Positions 24,639 through 32,555 of a stretch of 61,638 nucleotides of DNA are shown here, one piece after another; within the stretch, counting starts at the first letter, position 1; each line of letters starts with the position of its first letter. A program made the translations under genes and the position numbers. The stretch covers positions 1 through 61,638 of the IMG/VR virus record IMGVR_UViG_3300007509_001035, one strand, 5' to 3'. The notes under the pieces are model-generated. The model did not search any database, was not told the DNA's origin, and saw only the letters and a program-made list of their open reading frames with translations. This DNA comes from a virus.

Positions 24639-25193
24639 ATGGGTTTATGGGGAGCAACAGATGCCGATGAGGCAAAACCAAAACATTTAACAGAAGTTGA
24701 AAAGCGTTCTGTTTATGCAACCACTAAAGGTTGGGTAAAAGCAGCTGGTGGAAATGATAACGCTAGTGCAGATGAAGAAGTTTTAGTTGCCATTGGTGAT
24801 CTTTCAGGAGCAACAAAACTTAATATTGCAGATATTTCATCTGTGAATTGGAATATTACAGCATTTGATAAATCAGATGGCGGAACTCTTTCAGTAACAG
24901 CCAACTATAATGAAAAAGTAGACGTTACAGGTACACCACAATTAACAGTAACAAATGATACTAATGCTAATCATACTTTGAGTTATGCAAGTGGTACTGG
25001 TACAAATCGTTTGACATTTACCTTGGTTATTGCAGCTGCAAGTGCCGCTACAACTGCCGGTGATGTTCTTTCTGTTGGTACTAATGCAATTGCATTAAAT
25101 GGTGGAACAATTAAAGAAGCAGGAACTTCTACAAATGCTACAATCACACATAGTGCTTTAGCTGCATCTACCAATATTACAGTTGTCGCATAG
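24639..25193 (+). CDS. Virion protein with Ig-like domain
   Basis: 184 residues. The start MGLWGATDADEAKPKHLTE, then YATTKGWVKAAGGNDN and EVLVAIGDLS, is a conserved head or virion protein pattern of T4-like marine phages. From about residue 75 a bacterial Ig-like module follows (TANYNEKVDVTGTPQLTVTN, LSYASGTGTNRLTFT, LSVGTNAIALNGGTI). Such domains decorate phage surfaces and bind carbohydrates weakly. A hairpin and an early promoter follow. Confidence 0.72.
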   Translation: MGLWGATDADEAKPKHLTEVEKRSVYATTKGWVKAAGGNDNASADEEVLVAIGDLSGATKLNIADISSVNWNITAFDKSDGGTLSVTANYNEKVDVTGTPQLTVTNDTNANHTLSYASGTGTNRLTFTLVIAAASAATTAGDVLSVGTNAIALNGGTIKEAGTSTNATITHSALAASTNITVVA

Positions 25194-25222
25194 TATAACC
25201 TGTTGTAATAATAGGTTATACT
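25192..25222 (+). terminator. Terminator-like hairpin
   Basis: A perfect 10-base inverted repeat, AGTATAACCT and AGGTTATACT, with an 11-base loop, right after the Ig-like gene. It lacks a long T run, so it may be a weak terminator or an RNA stabiliser. Confidence 0.5.
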
Positions 25223-25224
25223 AA

Positions 25225-25257
25225 TTCCTTGTTATTTCACTAGAATTTTGTTATAAT
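25225..25257 (+). promoter_or_regulatory. Early-type phage promoter TTCCTTG-N20-TATAAT
   Basis: TTCCTTG at 25225-25231 and TATAAT at 25252-25257, again 20 bases apart. Start expected near 25264, with AGAGGAAAG before the ATG at 25285. Confidence 0.85.
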
Positions 25258-25284
25258 ATAGTTAATAATAAAAGAGGAAAGACA

Positions 25285-25722
25285 ATGAAATTAGTATTTA
25301 TTATATTATGTTTTTTATTGACTAGTAATGTACAAGCAAAAGAACATATAAACGAACCAAAGATACCAGAAGTAAATGAAATAATTAATTGGATACCTGA
25401 AGAAGTTCCAAGGACGGTATCATTTTATATAGATACAAATCGTGATAATTTAGCTGATGTTATTGTTACATATTCTTTAATTGAGGCATATGCTTGTAAA
25501 GAAAATTGTGTATACAAAATAACAGACAATGGCGATCATTGGTTATTACCAAGTGATAAATATGTTTACTATGTGATAAAAAGATGGACATATTGGAAGT
25601 ATATTAATGAAAAAGATTGGCACGGTGTAGATAAAACCAGTGATTTTATATTTAAGTATAAAACTCATAAAGAATGGTATGAAAAAAAATATTTAAAATT
25701 ATGGCCATATATGGCACCTTAA
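25285..25722 (+). CDS. Secreted protein of unknown function
   Basis: 145 residues with a clear signal peptide (MKLVFIILCFLLTSNVQA, cut after Ala18). The mature part is Trp- and Tyr-rich (NWIPEEVPRTVSFY, RDNLADVIVTYSL, KRWTYWKYINEKDWHG) with two Cys in YACKENC that could form a disulphide. The segment FYIDTNRDNLADVIV recalls calcium-binding loops. It is made from an early-type promoter, so it is probably exported to the periplasm early in infection. No family recognised. Confidence 0.65.
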   Translation: MKLVFIILCFLLTSNVQAKEHINEPKIPEVNEIINWIPEEVPRTVSFYIDTNRDNLADVIVTYSLIEAYACKENCVYKITDNGDHWLLPSDKYVYYVIKRWTYWKYINEKDWHGVDKTSDFIFKYKTHKEWYEKKYLKLWPYMAP

Positions 25723-25732
25723 AAGAGGCTTT

Positions 25733-26101
25733 ATGAATTTTAGTGAATTGACGAATGGCAATTACATGATGTTTGCATTACTTCATTATGATAATCCACA
25801 TTGTAAAGATATTCAAGAGTTTTTTGAAGATATTAAAAGACTTCATTATATTCGTAGATTATTCAAAAGATATAGTGATGAAAAAGTACTAAAAGAAAGA
25901 TTGATTATTAATCACCTTGTTACTTTTTATAATGTCTTTGAAAGTGAAGCAGCTACTAGAATATTATTTTACAAAGTAGAAGCCGTTTTTCATCCAATAT
26001 TAAAGACTTTTTTAGTATATTTAAATAGAATCCCACTTGATAAATATACTGAAATAAGTCTGGATGAAACAATTATAGATAAACTAAGAGGTATGGAATA
26101 A
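25733..26101 (+). CDS. Conserved T4-like phage protein, helical
   Basis: 122 residues. HYDNPHCKDIQEFFEDIKRL and FYNVFESEAATRILFYKVE match a conserved marine T4-like family I recognise by pattern but whose role is unknown. It is all-helical with no membrane segment. It is followed without a gap by another member of the same conserved cluster. Confidence 0.7.
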   Translation: MNFSELTNGNYMMFALLHYDNPHCKDIQEFFEDIKRLHYIRRLFKRYSDEKVLKERLIINHLVTFYNVFESEAATRILFYKVEAVFHPILKTFLVYLNRIPLDKYTEISLDETIIDKLRGME

Positions 26102-26437
26102 ATGTCCGCAATTGTTGATACCTATATCACATATAGAATTATTACCACATTAGTAAAGCCTTGGGAAGAACAAGATGCTTATAAATTTGGTATTATTGAT
26201 GAAAAAGGTAAAGTATTAAGAAAAGCTAGAACATTAAAAACAAGTAAAGAAAAAGAATCTTATACTATGTTAATAAGATTTATTTTTAATATGAAAAGAC
26301 TTATGGAGAAAATTCCTGGCGGTAAGTCAAAGATAGGTTCCTATGCTGTCGCGGCACTTGTTTTCCTTCGTGAAGAAGCAGAAGATAATAAAGAATTAAA
26401 GAAATTACTTGGAGAAGATTATGAAAAACAAAAATGA
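26102..26437 (+). CDS. Conserved T4-like phage protein
   Basis: 111 residues beginning MSAIVDTYITYRIITTLVKP, then WEEQDAYKFGIIDEKGKVL and IPGGKSKIGSYAVAALVFL. Its pairing with the preceding gene is a conserved feature of T4-like marine phages as I recall them. Function unknown, possibly head related. Its last 17 bases overlap the next gene. Confidence 0.7.
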   Translation: MSAIVDTYITYRIITTLVKPWEEQDAYKFGIIDEKGKVLRKARTLKTSKEKESYTMLIRFIFNMKRLMEKIPGGKSKIGSYAVAALVFLREEAEDNKELKKLLGEDYEKQK

Positions 26438-26867
26438 AGAAGCTCCAGTTAATGCAACAGGTTCAGCTGTAGTAGGGACTGGTGATGATGATAGTGTTAG
26501 CACAAAGAAAATGTTATTCTTAAAACGTAAAAAAAAGAAGAAGAAAGATTATAAAGAAGATGTTGAAGCTTCTGTTAAAACACCAGATGTAATAATACCT
26601 GATTCAACATTTGCTAGTATGCCCGTCTTTAAAGTAAATAATGCAGATTTTTCAAAGTGTAAATTTGGAAAAGATAAATTTGCTCGTTGGGCAAAACATA
26701 TAGACATAACTTCTGATTCAGGAAAACGTATTTATGCTTATGCAAAAAAGAATCCTAATAAGTCTATTATTGTTCAACATGAAACGTCAGGACATATGCT
26801 TTATCTTAGGAAGTATTCTAAAGCAGATGGAGGTAAATCAGGAATCATGGTAAGGAAGGAGAAATAA
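26421..26867 (+). CDS. Conserved phage protein with poly-Lys stretch
   Basis: 148 residues. ATG 26421 is preferred to the in-frame TTG 26409 because GGAGAAG precedes it. A disordered acidic start is followed by KRKKKKKKDYKED, then a compact C-terminal domain with KSIIVQHETSGHMLYLRKYS. I do not know its function. The Lys run suggests nucleic-acid contact. Confidence 0.62.
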   Translation: MKNKNEEAPVNATGSAVVGTGDDDSVSTKKMLFLKRKKKKKKDYKEDVEASVKTPDVIIPDSTFASMPVFKVNNADFSKCKFGKDKFARWAKHIDITSDSGKRIYAYAKKNPNKSIIVQHETSGHMLYLRKYSKADGGKSGIMVRKEK

Positions 26868-27089
26868 ATGTTTTCAATGATCGGTAACATTTTATCAGCG
26901 GGGTTAAATATATATGACAGAATACAAAAGAACAAACCAAAACCAAGCTTTAAAGAGTTTCAAGAACGAAAAAAGAAAATGGACAATGCCCTTGCAGATG
27001 GTAATGCTGACAATATTGATAGTCTTTTTGAGTGGTTGTCTGACCGCTCAAAGTCAGGTAAGAGTGGTCGGGGAGAGTCAAATAAGTAA
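26868..27089 (+). CDS. Small basic protein hosting an embedded lipoprotein gene
   Basis: 73 residues, MFSMIGNILSAGLNIYDRIQ at the start (short amphipathic helix), then a Lys-rich helix and an Arg/Ser/Gly-rich tail. It overlaps, out of frame, a lipoprotein gene (26986-27195), an arrangement typical of spanin pairs, but it lacks a convincing N-terminal membrane helix, so an inner-membrane spanin role is doubtful. Confidence 0.5.
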   Translation: MFSMIGNILSAGLNIYDRIQKNKPKPSFKEFQERKKKMDNALADGNADNIDSLFEWLSDRSKSGKSGRGESNK

Positions 27090-27195
27090 ACTATCTAATG
27101 GTAATTATGAAGTAACACCAAAATGGATAAAAGATCGTTTCGACACCGAAAACAGTTTATTAAAACAATTAGAAGATTGTCAAGAAAGTAAATAA
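26986..27195 (+). CDS. Embedded lipoprotein, outer-spanin-like
   Basis: About 69 residues if ATG 26986 is used; ATG 26998 and 27004 are alternatives. It reads MPLQMVMLTILIVFLSGC: a signal sequence with lipobox LSGC. The mature part is short and polar, ending in a charged helix (WIKDRFDTENSLLKQLEDCQ). Half of it overlaps the previous gene in another frame, the classic layout of phage Rz/Rz1-type outer spanins. The nearby coiled-coil membrane protein at 27199 may be a partner. Lysis role is inferred. Confidence 0.55.
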   Translation: MPLQMVMLTILIVFLSGCLTAQSQVRVVGESQISKLSNGNYEVTPKWIKDRFDTENSLLKQLEDCQESK

Positions 27196-27198
27196 CCA

Positions 27199-27564
27199 AT
27201 GTCAGAAAAAGACTTACCGAAGCAGTGTGATACTGTTTATTTGATGTTGAGTAAAGATATAGAACATTTAGAATATAGAATAACAGAACAGGATAAAGAC
27301 ACAGAGTTTTTAAAAACTCATATTTCATCAAAACATAAAGAACAAGCTGAAAAGGTTTTAAAACTTAATGATAGATTTGACACTCATATAGCTACAGAAA
27401 CTGAATTTCAGCAAAAAATACATAAAGAAATATTAGATAAATTTGCCAAACTTGATGTAAGAATGTCTGCTTTGGAAAAATGGAAAGCAGTTATTTATGG
27501 AGGAATTATTACTATAGCTACTCTTATTGGATATATATTACAATCTGATGTTAAACTAAAATAG
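27199..27564 (+). CDS. Coiled-coil protein with C-terminal membrane anchor (XhlA-like)
   Basis: 121 residues. Residues 15-90 form a heptad-rich helix (KEILDKFAKLDVRMSALEKW) and the C-terminus is one membrane helix (AVIYGGIITIATLIGYIL). This layout matches XhlA/haemolysin-type accessory lysis proteins. It lies 3 bases after the lipoprotein gene. Function assigned by topology only. Confidence 0.55.
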   Translation: MSEKDLPKQCDTVYLMLSKDIEHLEYRITEQDKDTEFLKTHISSKHKEQAEKVLKLNDRFDTHIATETEFQQKIHKEILDKFAKLDVRMSALEKWKAVIYGGIITIATLIGYILQSDVKLK

Positions 27565-27566
27565 TT

Positions 27567-27599
27567 TTCCTTGTTTAATTATATTTTTTATGTTACAAT
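27567..27599 (+). promoter_or_regulatory. Early-type phage promoter TTCCTTG-N20-TACAAT
   Basis: TTCCTTG at 27567-27573 and TACAAT at 27594-27599, 20 bases apart. Position +1 is predicted at 27606, the A of the next ATG, so the mRNA should be leaderless. Confidence 0.82.
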
Positions 27600-27605
27600 G
27601 GTGTT

Positions 27606-28706
27606 ATGAATAAAAATATACATATCGGAATTGCAGGTGCAGGTCGAATAGGAACTGCAATATATGAATTATTAGTAAGTAGTAATAGTGAATATAAAGT
27701 TTCTATAGCTGATATAGTTGACAAAGATATTCCGCAGGATGATTTTGTTAAACTTAAAGTGACTAAACCTACATATGAACCAGATGGAACTGGTAAATCT
27801 GTACAATTCAAAGAATTTGTTAAAGATAAGTCTCTTATCATTAATGCACTACCATATCATCATAATATAGATTTATATCAATATTGTTATGAGTATGATG
27901 TTCCCTACTTTGATCTATCCGAAGATGAAGAATTAGATAATTATATTAAAAAATTACAATCAATACCTTTCACAATGCCACATTGTGGTTTAGCTCCTGG
28001 TATGTCTACAGTGATAACAAATCATTTGATTACTGAATTTACCGAATTGTATGATGTTAAAATTAGAGTTGGTGCTTTATCACAAAATGCTACTAATAAA
28101 TTAAGATATCATAGTTCATGGAGTGGTGATGGTTTAGTTAATGAATATTTGGGTGATTGTCAGGTGGTTCAGAAAGGTCAATTTGGTCTTGTTCCTGCAT
28201 TGTCTGGTTATGAAAAAATTACAATTGATGGAAAAGAATACGAAGCATTTCACACTTCCGGTGGTATCGGTACCTTTGCTAAAACTCTTTCATGTAGATA
28301 CCCGTTCGTAAATGTTAATTATAAAACATTAAGAAGAATAGGACATCATGATTATGTTGATTTTCTTTTTAATGATTTAGGTATTTCACAACATGACCTG
28401 ATTAGTATTTTTAAAAATCATATTCCCACAACAAGAAAAGATGTAGTTATTTTATATGCTTATGCTGGTGGTAATAAAAATAATAATGATTATATAGAAA
28501 AAACATATTATAAGGCGTTTAAGCCGGAGAGAATCAATGGTCGTTTTATGACTGCTATTGAATATACAACAGCTATTGGTCTATTAGCAATGGTGGAATT
28601 ATATATAAATGGTAAGCTTCCACAAGACGGATATGTTAAACAGGAGAGTGTGAATCTAAAAGATGTATTGAGTACAACTTTTGGGAGTTATTATAGAGAG
28701 GATTAA
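27606..28706 (+). CDS. Saccharopine dehydrogenase-like oxidoreductase
   Basis: 366 residues. The N-terminal Rossmann motif GIAGAGRIG (residues 8-16) is followed by SIADIVD. HCGLAPGMSTVITNHL near residues 127-142 and the C-terminal YHSSWSGDGLVNEYLGDC region fit the saccharopine/lysine dehydrogenase family, which makes or splits saccharopine or oxidises lysine to alpha-aminoadipate semialdehyde. An aldehyde dehydrogenase that could use that product is encoded at 41949. It is expressed from a predicted leaderless early promoter. The exact substrate is not certain. Confidence 0.78.
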   Translation: MNKNIHIGIAGAGRIGTAIYELLVSSNSEYKVSIADIVDKDIPQDDFVKLKVTKPTYEPDGTGKSVQFKEFVKDKSLIINALPYHHNIDLYQYCYEYDVPYFDLSEDEELDNYIKKLQSIPFTMPHCGLAPGMSTVITNHLITEFTELYDVKIRVGALSQNATNKLRYHSSWSGDGLVNEYLGDCQVVQKGQFGLVPALSGYEKITIDGKEYEAFHTSGGIGTFAKTLSCRYPFVNVNYKTLRRIGHHDYVDFLFNDLGISQHDLISIFKNHIPTTRKDVVILYAYAGGNKNNNDYIEKTYYKAFKPERINGRFMTAIEYTTAIGLLAMVELYINGKLPQDGYVKQESVNLKDVLSTTFGSYYRED

Positions 28707-28707
28707 A

Positions 28708-29697
28708 GTGAGCACTTATATTGATGTAAAATATATACAATTATTATCACCAACATTAGAACGATTTAAACAAAACCATCACAACCTTTGGAACTTCAGA
28801 TGTCCAATATGTGGTGATTCAGAGAAACACCAAAATAAGCGCCGTGGCTTTATATATGAGAAGGGTAATAAATACTTTTATCGTTGTCATAATTGTGACT
28901 ACGGAACCACCTTCGGTAAGTTTTTAGAAAAAGTTAATCCTGTTTTACATAAAGAATATATTACTGAACGATACAAGGAGAAACAAGATGAACCAAAAAC
29001 TATCATACCTCAATTCAATTTCAAACCAAAATTCAATCGTGTTTTACAAGGACTTTCAACTATTGAGTCCTTATTCGACAAACATCCCGCTAAGTTTTAT
29101 TTAAGACAAAGACAAATACCAGAAAAGTATTTTAGCAAACTTTATTTTTGTACGAAATTTAAAGAGTGGACTAATAAACTTATCCCAAATAAATTTCGAT
29201 CTTTAAAACAAGATACACCGAGATTGGTGATTCCGTTTTTTGATAGTAACAATAATGTCATTGGTTATCAAGGTAGATCATTTGACCCTAAAGATCAATG
29301 TAAATACATAACAATTAAATTTGAAGGAGTAGAGAACCTAATTTATGGCCAAGAGCGCATAGATAATACAGAAATTAAGTATTGTGTTGAAGGACCTTTA
29401 GATAGTTTATTTTTGCCTAATTGCTTAGCTTCGGCAGGATTAAATTTTAAAGGTATTGTTTGCGACGTAATTGTCTTGGATAATGAAAGGAGGAATATCC
29501 AAATAGTAGATGCACTAAATAAAGTAATTCAAAATGGTTATAGTGTTTGTATATGGCCTGATAGTGTAAAAGAGAAGGATATTAATGAAATGATTCTCGG
29601 TGGAAAAACTACTGATGAGATTGTAGAGATTATAAATCATAATACCTACTCAGGACTACAAGCAGATTTTCAACTGTCCCAATGGAGACGATGTTAG
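28708..29697 (+). CDS. 61: DNA primase gp61
   Basis: Makes RNA primers with helicase gp41. The start is GTG 28708, one base after the previous stop, with GAGAGGA upstream. An N-terminal zinc ribbon (Cys32, Cys35, Cys60, Cys63 in RCPICGD and RCHNCDYG) is followed by a TOPRIM-like core with YCVEGPLDSLF (Glu in the first acidic motif) and VIVLDNERRN. Length 329 is close to T4 gp61 (342). Confidence 0.92.
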   Translation: MSTYIDVKYIQLLSPTLERFKQNHHNLWNFRCPICGDSEKHQNKRRGFIYEKGNKYFYRCHNCDYGTTFGKFLEKVNPVLHKEYITERYKEKQDEPKTIIPQFNFKPKFNRVLQGLSTIESLFDKHPAKFYLRQRQIPEKYFSKLYFCTKFKEWTNKLIPNKFRSLKQDTPRLVIPFFDSNNNVIGYQGRSFDPKDQCKYITIKFEGVENLIYGQERIDNTEIKYCVEGPLDSLFLPNCLASAGLNFKGIVCDVIVLDNERRNIQIVDALNKVIQNGYSVCIWPDSVKEKDINEMILGGKTTDEIVEIINHNTYSGLQADFQLSQWRRC

Positions 29698-29710
29698 GAG
29701 AACACAATAA

Positions 29711-29887
29711 ATGCTTTTAACAGAAGAACAAACAGAAGAATATTTAAGTGAGATGATTAATCGTTATGCAAATATAGAACAAGACGCAGTAACAAGTGAA
29801 GCATTACATAAGAAACATGCATTTCAAGATATGAAAATTGTACTTTTTGGAGATGATGATGAACGGAATCCTAAAAAGATTAAGTAA
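29711..29887 (+). CDS. Small acidic helical protein
   Basis: 58 residues, MLLTEEQTEEYLSEMINRYA at the start, helical throughout with an acidic DDDE near the end. AGGAGAACAC precedes it in the short gap after gp61. A second tiny frame (29853-29936, 27 residues, Lys-rich) overlaps its end and stops 3 bases before the next gene; I give that one little weight. Function unknown. Confidence 0.5.
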   Translation: MLLTEEQTEEYLSEMINRYANIEQDAVTSEALHKKHAFQDMKIVLFGDDDERNPKKIK

Positions 29888-29939
29888 GAAAAATATTAAT
29901 GGTTTATTAGATAATTATTTGAAACAAAGGAAATAATAT

Positions 29940-31871
29940 ATGAGTGTGATAACTGATTATCAAAAATTTATACATTTGAGTAGATATGCTCGTTGGTTGG
30001 CAGATGAAAATAGACGAGAGACCTGGGAAGAAACTGTAAAGAGATACTTTGATTTTTTTGAAGAACACTTAAAGGGAAAACCAGGAGTAAAGAGTAGTAG
30101 AAAAGAATTAGAACAAGCTGTATTGAATATGGAAATTATGCCATCAATGCGTTCATTAATGACTGCCGGAGAAGCCTTGGAGCGTGATAATGTTGCAGGA
30201 TATAATTGTGCATATTTAGCTGTTAATAGAATACGAGCATTTGATGAATGTTTGTTCATTTTGATGTGCGGAACTGGTGTAGGATTTTCTGTTGAACGTA
30301 GAGAGGTGGAAAAACTTCCCGAAGTACCAGATGAGTTATTTACTACTGATACAACTATTGTTGTTGCAGATTCCAAAATTGGATGGGCGAAAGCATATAA
30401 AGAATTAATATCCATGTTATATGCAGGACAGATACCAAAATGGGATTTAACAAAAATACGAAAAGCTGGCGAAAGATTAAAAACTTTTGGTGGTAGAGCT
30501 TCAGGACCTACACCCGTGGATAATCTTTTTCGATTTACGATTGAGACATTTAAGCAATCTCTTGGTAGAAAACTTAATTCTATGGAATGCCATGATATAA
30601 TGTGTAAGATTGCTGAGATAGTTGTAGTTGGTGGTGTTAGAAGATCAGCTTTAATTTCGTTGTCTAATCTTACAGATGAAAGAATGAGAAAGGCAAAAAC
30701 AGGACAATGGTGGTTGGATAATACTCAACGTGCATTGTCTAATAATTCTGTTGTATATACAGAAACACCTGATGTAAATATATTTCTTAAAGAATGGATG
30801 GCATTGATTGAATCTAAATCGGGTGAAAGAGGTATTTTTAATCGTGAAGCAGCAAAGAAACAAGTAGAGAAACTTGGTGATCGTAGGGATGCTAACTATA
30901 ATTTTGGAACCAACCCTTGCAGTGAAATTATCCTAAGAGATAAAGAATTTTGTAATTTGACAGAAGTGGTTATCAGGCCAAATGATAAACCAGATACTCT
31001 TAAAGAGAAAGTTCGTCTTGCAACAATACTTGGAACCTGGCAGGCAACACTAACAAACTTTCGTTACTTGTCTAAAGAGTGGAAAAATAATTGTGATGAA
31101 GAAGCTTTACTTGGTGTGTCGTTAACTGGTATCATGGATAATGCATATACTAATGGTACTCATTATGGAATAAATAAGAAAGGATTACCAAAGTTGTTAA
31201 ATGAATTGAAGGAACTTGCAGTAGCAACTAATAAGTTTCATGCAAAGCAACTTGGTATTAATCCATCTGCATCTATTACTTGTGTGAAACCATCTGGTAC
31301 TGTTTCACAATTGGTTGATGCAGCTTCTGGTATTCATACACGACATTCACCATTTTATATTAGAACTGTACGAGGAGATAAGAAGGATCCTTTGTGTCAG
31401 TTTATGGTAGAGAAAGGTATTCCACATGAATCTGATGTAACTAAACCAGAACATACATGGGTATTTTCATTTCCAATTCAATCAGCTAAGTGGGCAATTT
31501 GTCGAAATGATAAGACAGCTATTGAGCAGTTAGAGTTTTGGAAATTGTATCAAGAACATTGGTGTGAACATAAACCATCAGTTACAATTACTGTAAAAGA
31601 ATCGGAGTGGATAGAGGTAGGTGCATGGGTTTATAAACATTTTGATATGATTTCTGGTATTTCATTTTTACCATATGCAGACCATTCATATAGACAAGCA
31701 CCATATCAAGATTGTACAAAAGAACAATATGAGGAATTTATTAAAGCAATGCCAAAAAAAATAAATTGGTCAGGGCTTAATAAATTTGAAAAGGAGGATC
31801 ATACTAGAGGGTCGCAAGAATACTCTTGTACCGGAGATAAGTGCGAGATAGTGGATCTTACAGGGGACTAA
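29940..31871 (+). CDS. nrdJ: Adenosylcobalamin-dependent (class II) ribonucleoside-triphosphate reductase
   Basis: Reduces NTPs to dNTPs with a B12-generated thiyl radical. Family marks: AGYNCAYLAVN, FILMCGTGVGFSVER, active-site NPCSEI near residues 324-329, and CVKPSGTVSQL with ASGIHTRHSPFYIR. The C-terminal CTGDKC supplies the redox-active Cys pair. It is a monomeric type of 643 residues, like Lactobacillus RTPR (739) but shorter. Dependence on cobalamin means the phage relies on host B12. GGAAA precedes the ATG. Confidence 0.92.
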   Translation: MSVITDYQKFIHLSRYARWLADENRRETWEETVKRYFDFFEEHLKGKPGVKSSRKELEQAVLNMEIMPSMRSLMTAGEALERDNVAGYNCAYLAVNRIRAFDECLFILMCGTGVGFSVERREVEKLPEVPDELFTTDTTIVVADSKIGWAKAYKELISMLYAGQIPKWDLTKIRKAGERLKTFGGRASGPTPVDNLFRFTIETFKQSLGRKLNSMECHDIMCKIAEIVVVGGVRRSALISLSNLTDERMRKAKTGQWWLDNTQRALSNNSVVYTETPDVNIFLKEWMALIESKSGERGIFNREAAKKQVEKLGDRRDANYNFGTNPCSEIILRDKEFCNLTEVVIRPNDKPDTLKEKVRLATILGTWQATLTNFRYLSKEWKNNCDEEALLGVSLTGIMDNAYTNGTHYGINKKGLPKLLNELKELAVATNKFHAKQLGINPSASITCVKPSGTVSQLVDAASGIHTRHSPFYIRTVRGDKKDPLCQFMVEKGIPHESDVTKPEHTWVFSFPIQSAKWAICRNDKTAIEQLEFWKLYQEHWCEHKPSVTITVKESEWIEVGAWVYKHFDMISGISFLPYADHSYRQAPYQDCTKEQYEEFIKAMPKKINWSGLNKFEKEDHTRGSQEYSCTGDKCEIVDLTGD

Positions 31872-31874
31872 TCA

Positions 31875-32045
31875 ATGGATGAATACGAAATAAGATTTTA
31901 TTGTGATTCTTGTGGTCATAATTTTTGTTTAGAATTGGATGAAGATATGCCAACACCAAAGTTTTGTATATTTTGTTCGGCACCTGTTTATTTTAGAGAA
32001 GATGAAGATGAAGATGAAGATGAAGATGATGAATTCCATTTATGA
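31875..32045 (+). CDS. Zinc-ribbon micro-protein with acidic repeat tail
   Basis: 56 residues. Two knuckles, YCDSCGHNFC and CIFC, can bind one zinc. The tail is a run of Glu-Asp pairs made by a GAAGAT hexanucleotide repeat (about 31999-32028). The stop overlaps the next ATG (ATGA). It resembles a reductase-associated or transcription-type zinc ribbon, but no role is known. Confidence 0.6.
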   Translation: MDEYEIRFYCDSCGHNFCLELDEDMPTPKFCIFCSAPVYFREDEDEDEDEDDEFHL

Positions 32046-32548
32046 CTTCAAAAAGTAAAACAAAAGGTTCTAGCTGGGAGCGTGATGTCTGCGTCTTTCT
32101 TTCGGAATTATATGAGGATAATTTTATGCGTGTACCTAATTCCGGTGCTTATACCGGAGGAATGAATGCTCATAGAAAAGATGTATTGACTAAGGAACAA
32201 ATCAAATTGTCTAAAGGTGATATTATTCCTCCTGTATCATTTTGTAATTTTGTGGCAGAGTGCAAAAATTATGCAGATTTACCATTTCATCAATTAATTA
32301 AAAAGACAAAAATAGCTCAATTAGATACTTGGATAGAACAAGTAGAAGCCGACGCTGAAGATAAAGACCTTTGGTTACTATTCATTAAGATTACTAGAAA
32401 GGGAACTTATGTATTATATGATACAAGAAAGTTAAAACCATTACTATTTGGTGCAAGATACAGAAATTATTATATATGTGAAATGTCTTTCTTTTTTCAA
32501 AAATATAAAAACAATTGTTATAAACATTGGATTAATCCATTAAAGTGA
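32042..32548 (+). CDS. PD-(D/E)XK nuclease, Holliday-junction-resolvase-like
   Basis: 168 residues. GSSWERDVCVFLSELY contains the first conserved Glu, VPNSGAYTGG the glycine loop, KGDII the metal Asp and FVAECKNY the Glu-x-Lys pair, an order typical of resolvase/RecU-like phage nucleases. T4 uses the unrelated endonuclease VII for this job, so this enzyme may resolve replication branches before packaging. The motif set is clear; the biological role is inferred. Confidence 0.75.
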   Translation: MTSKSKTKGSSWERDVCVFLSELYEDNFMRVPNSGAYTGGMNAHRKDVLTKEQIKLSKGDIIPPVSFCNFVAECKNYADLPFHQLIKKTKIAQLDTWIEQVEADAEDKDLWLLFIKITRKGTYVLYDTRKLKPLLFGARYRNYYICEMSFFFQKYKNNCYKHWINPLK

Positions 32549-32555
32549 GGACGAT

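Noticed and set aside
29853-29936. 27-residue frame just before the ribonucleotide reductase gene
   Set aside because: Too short and overlapping another frame; a ribosome site is present but no other support.
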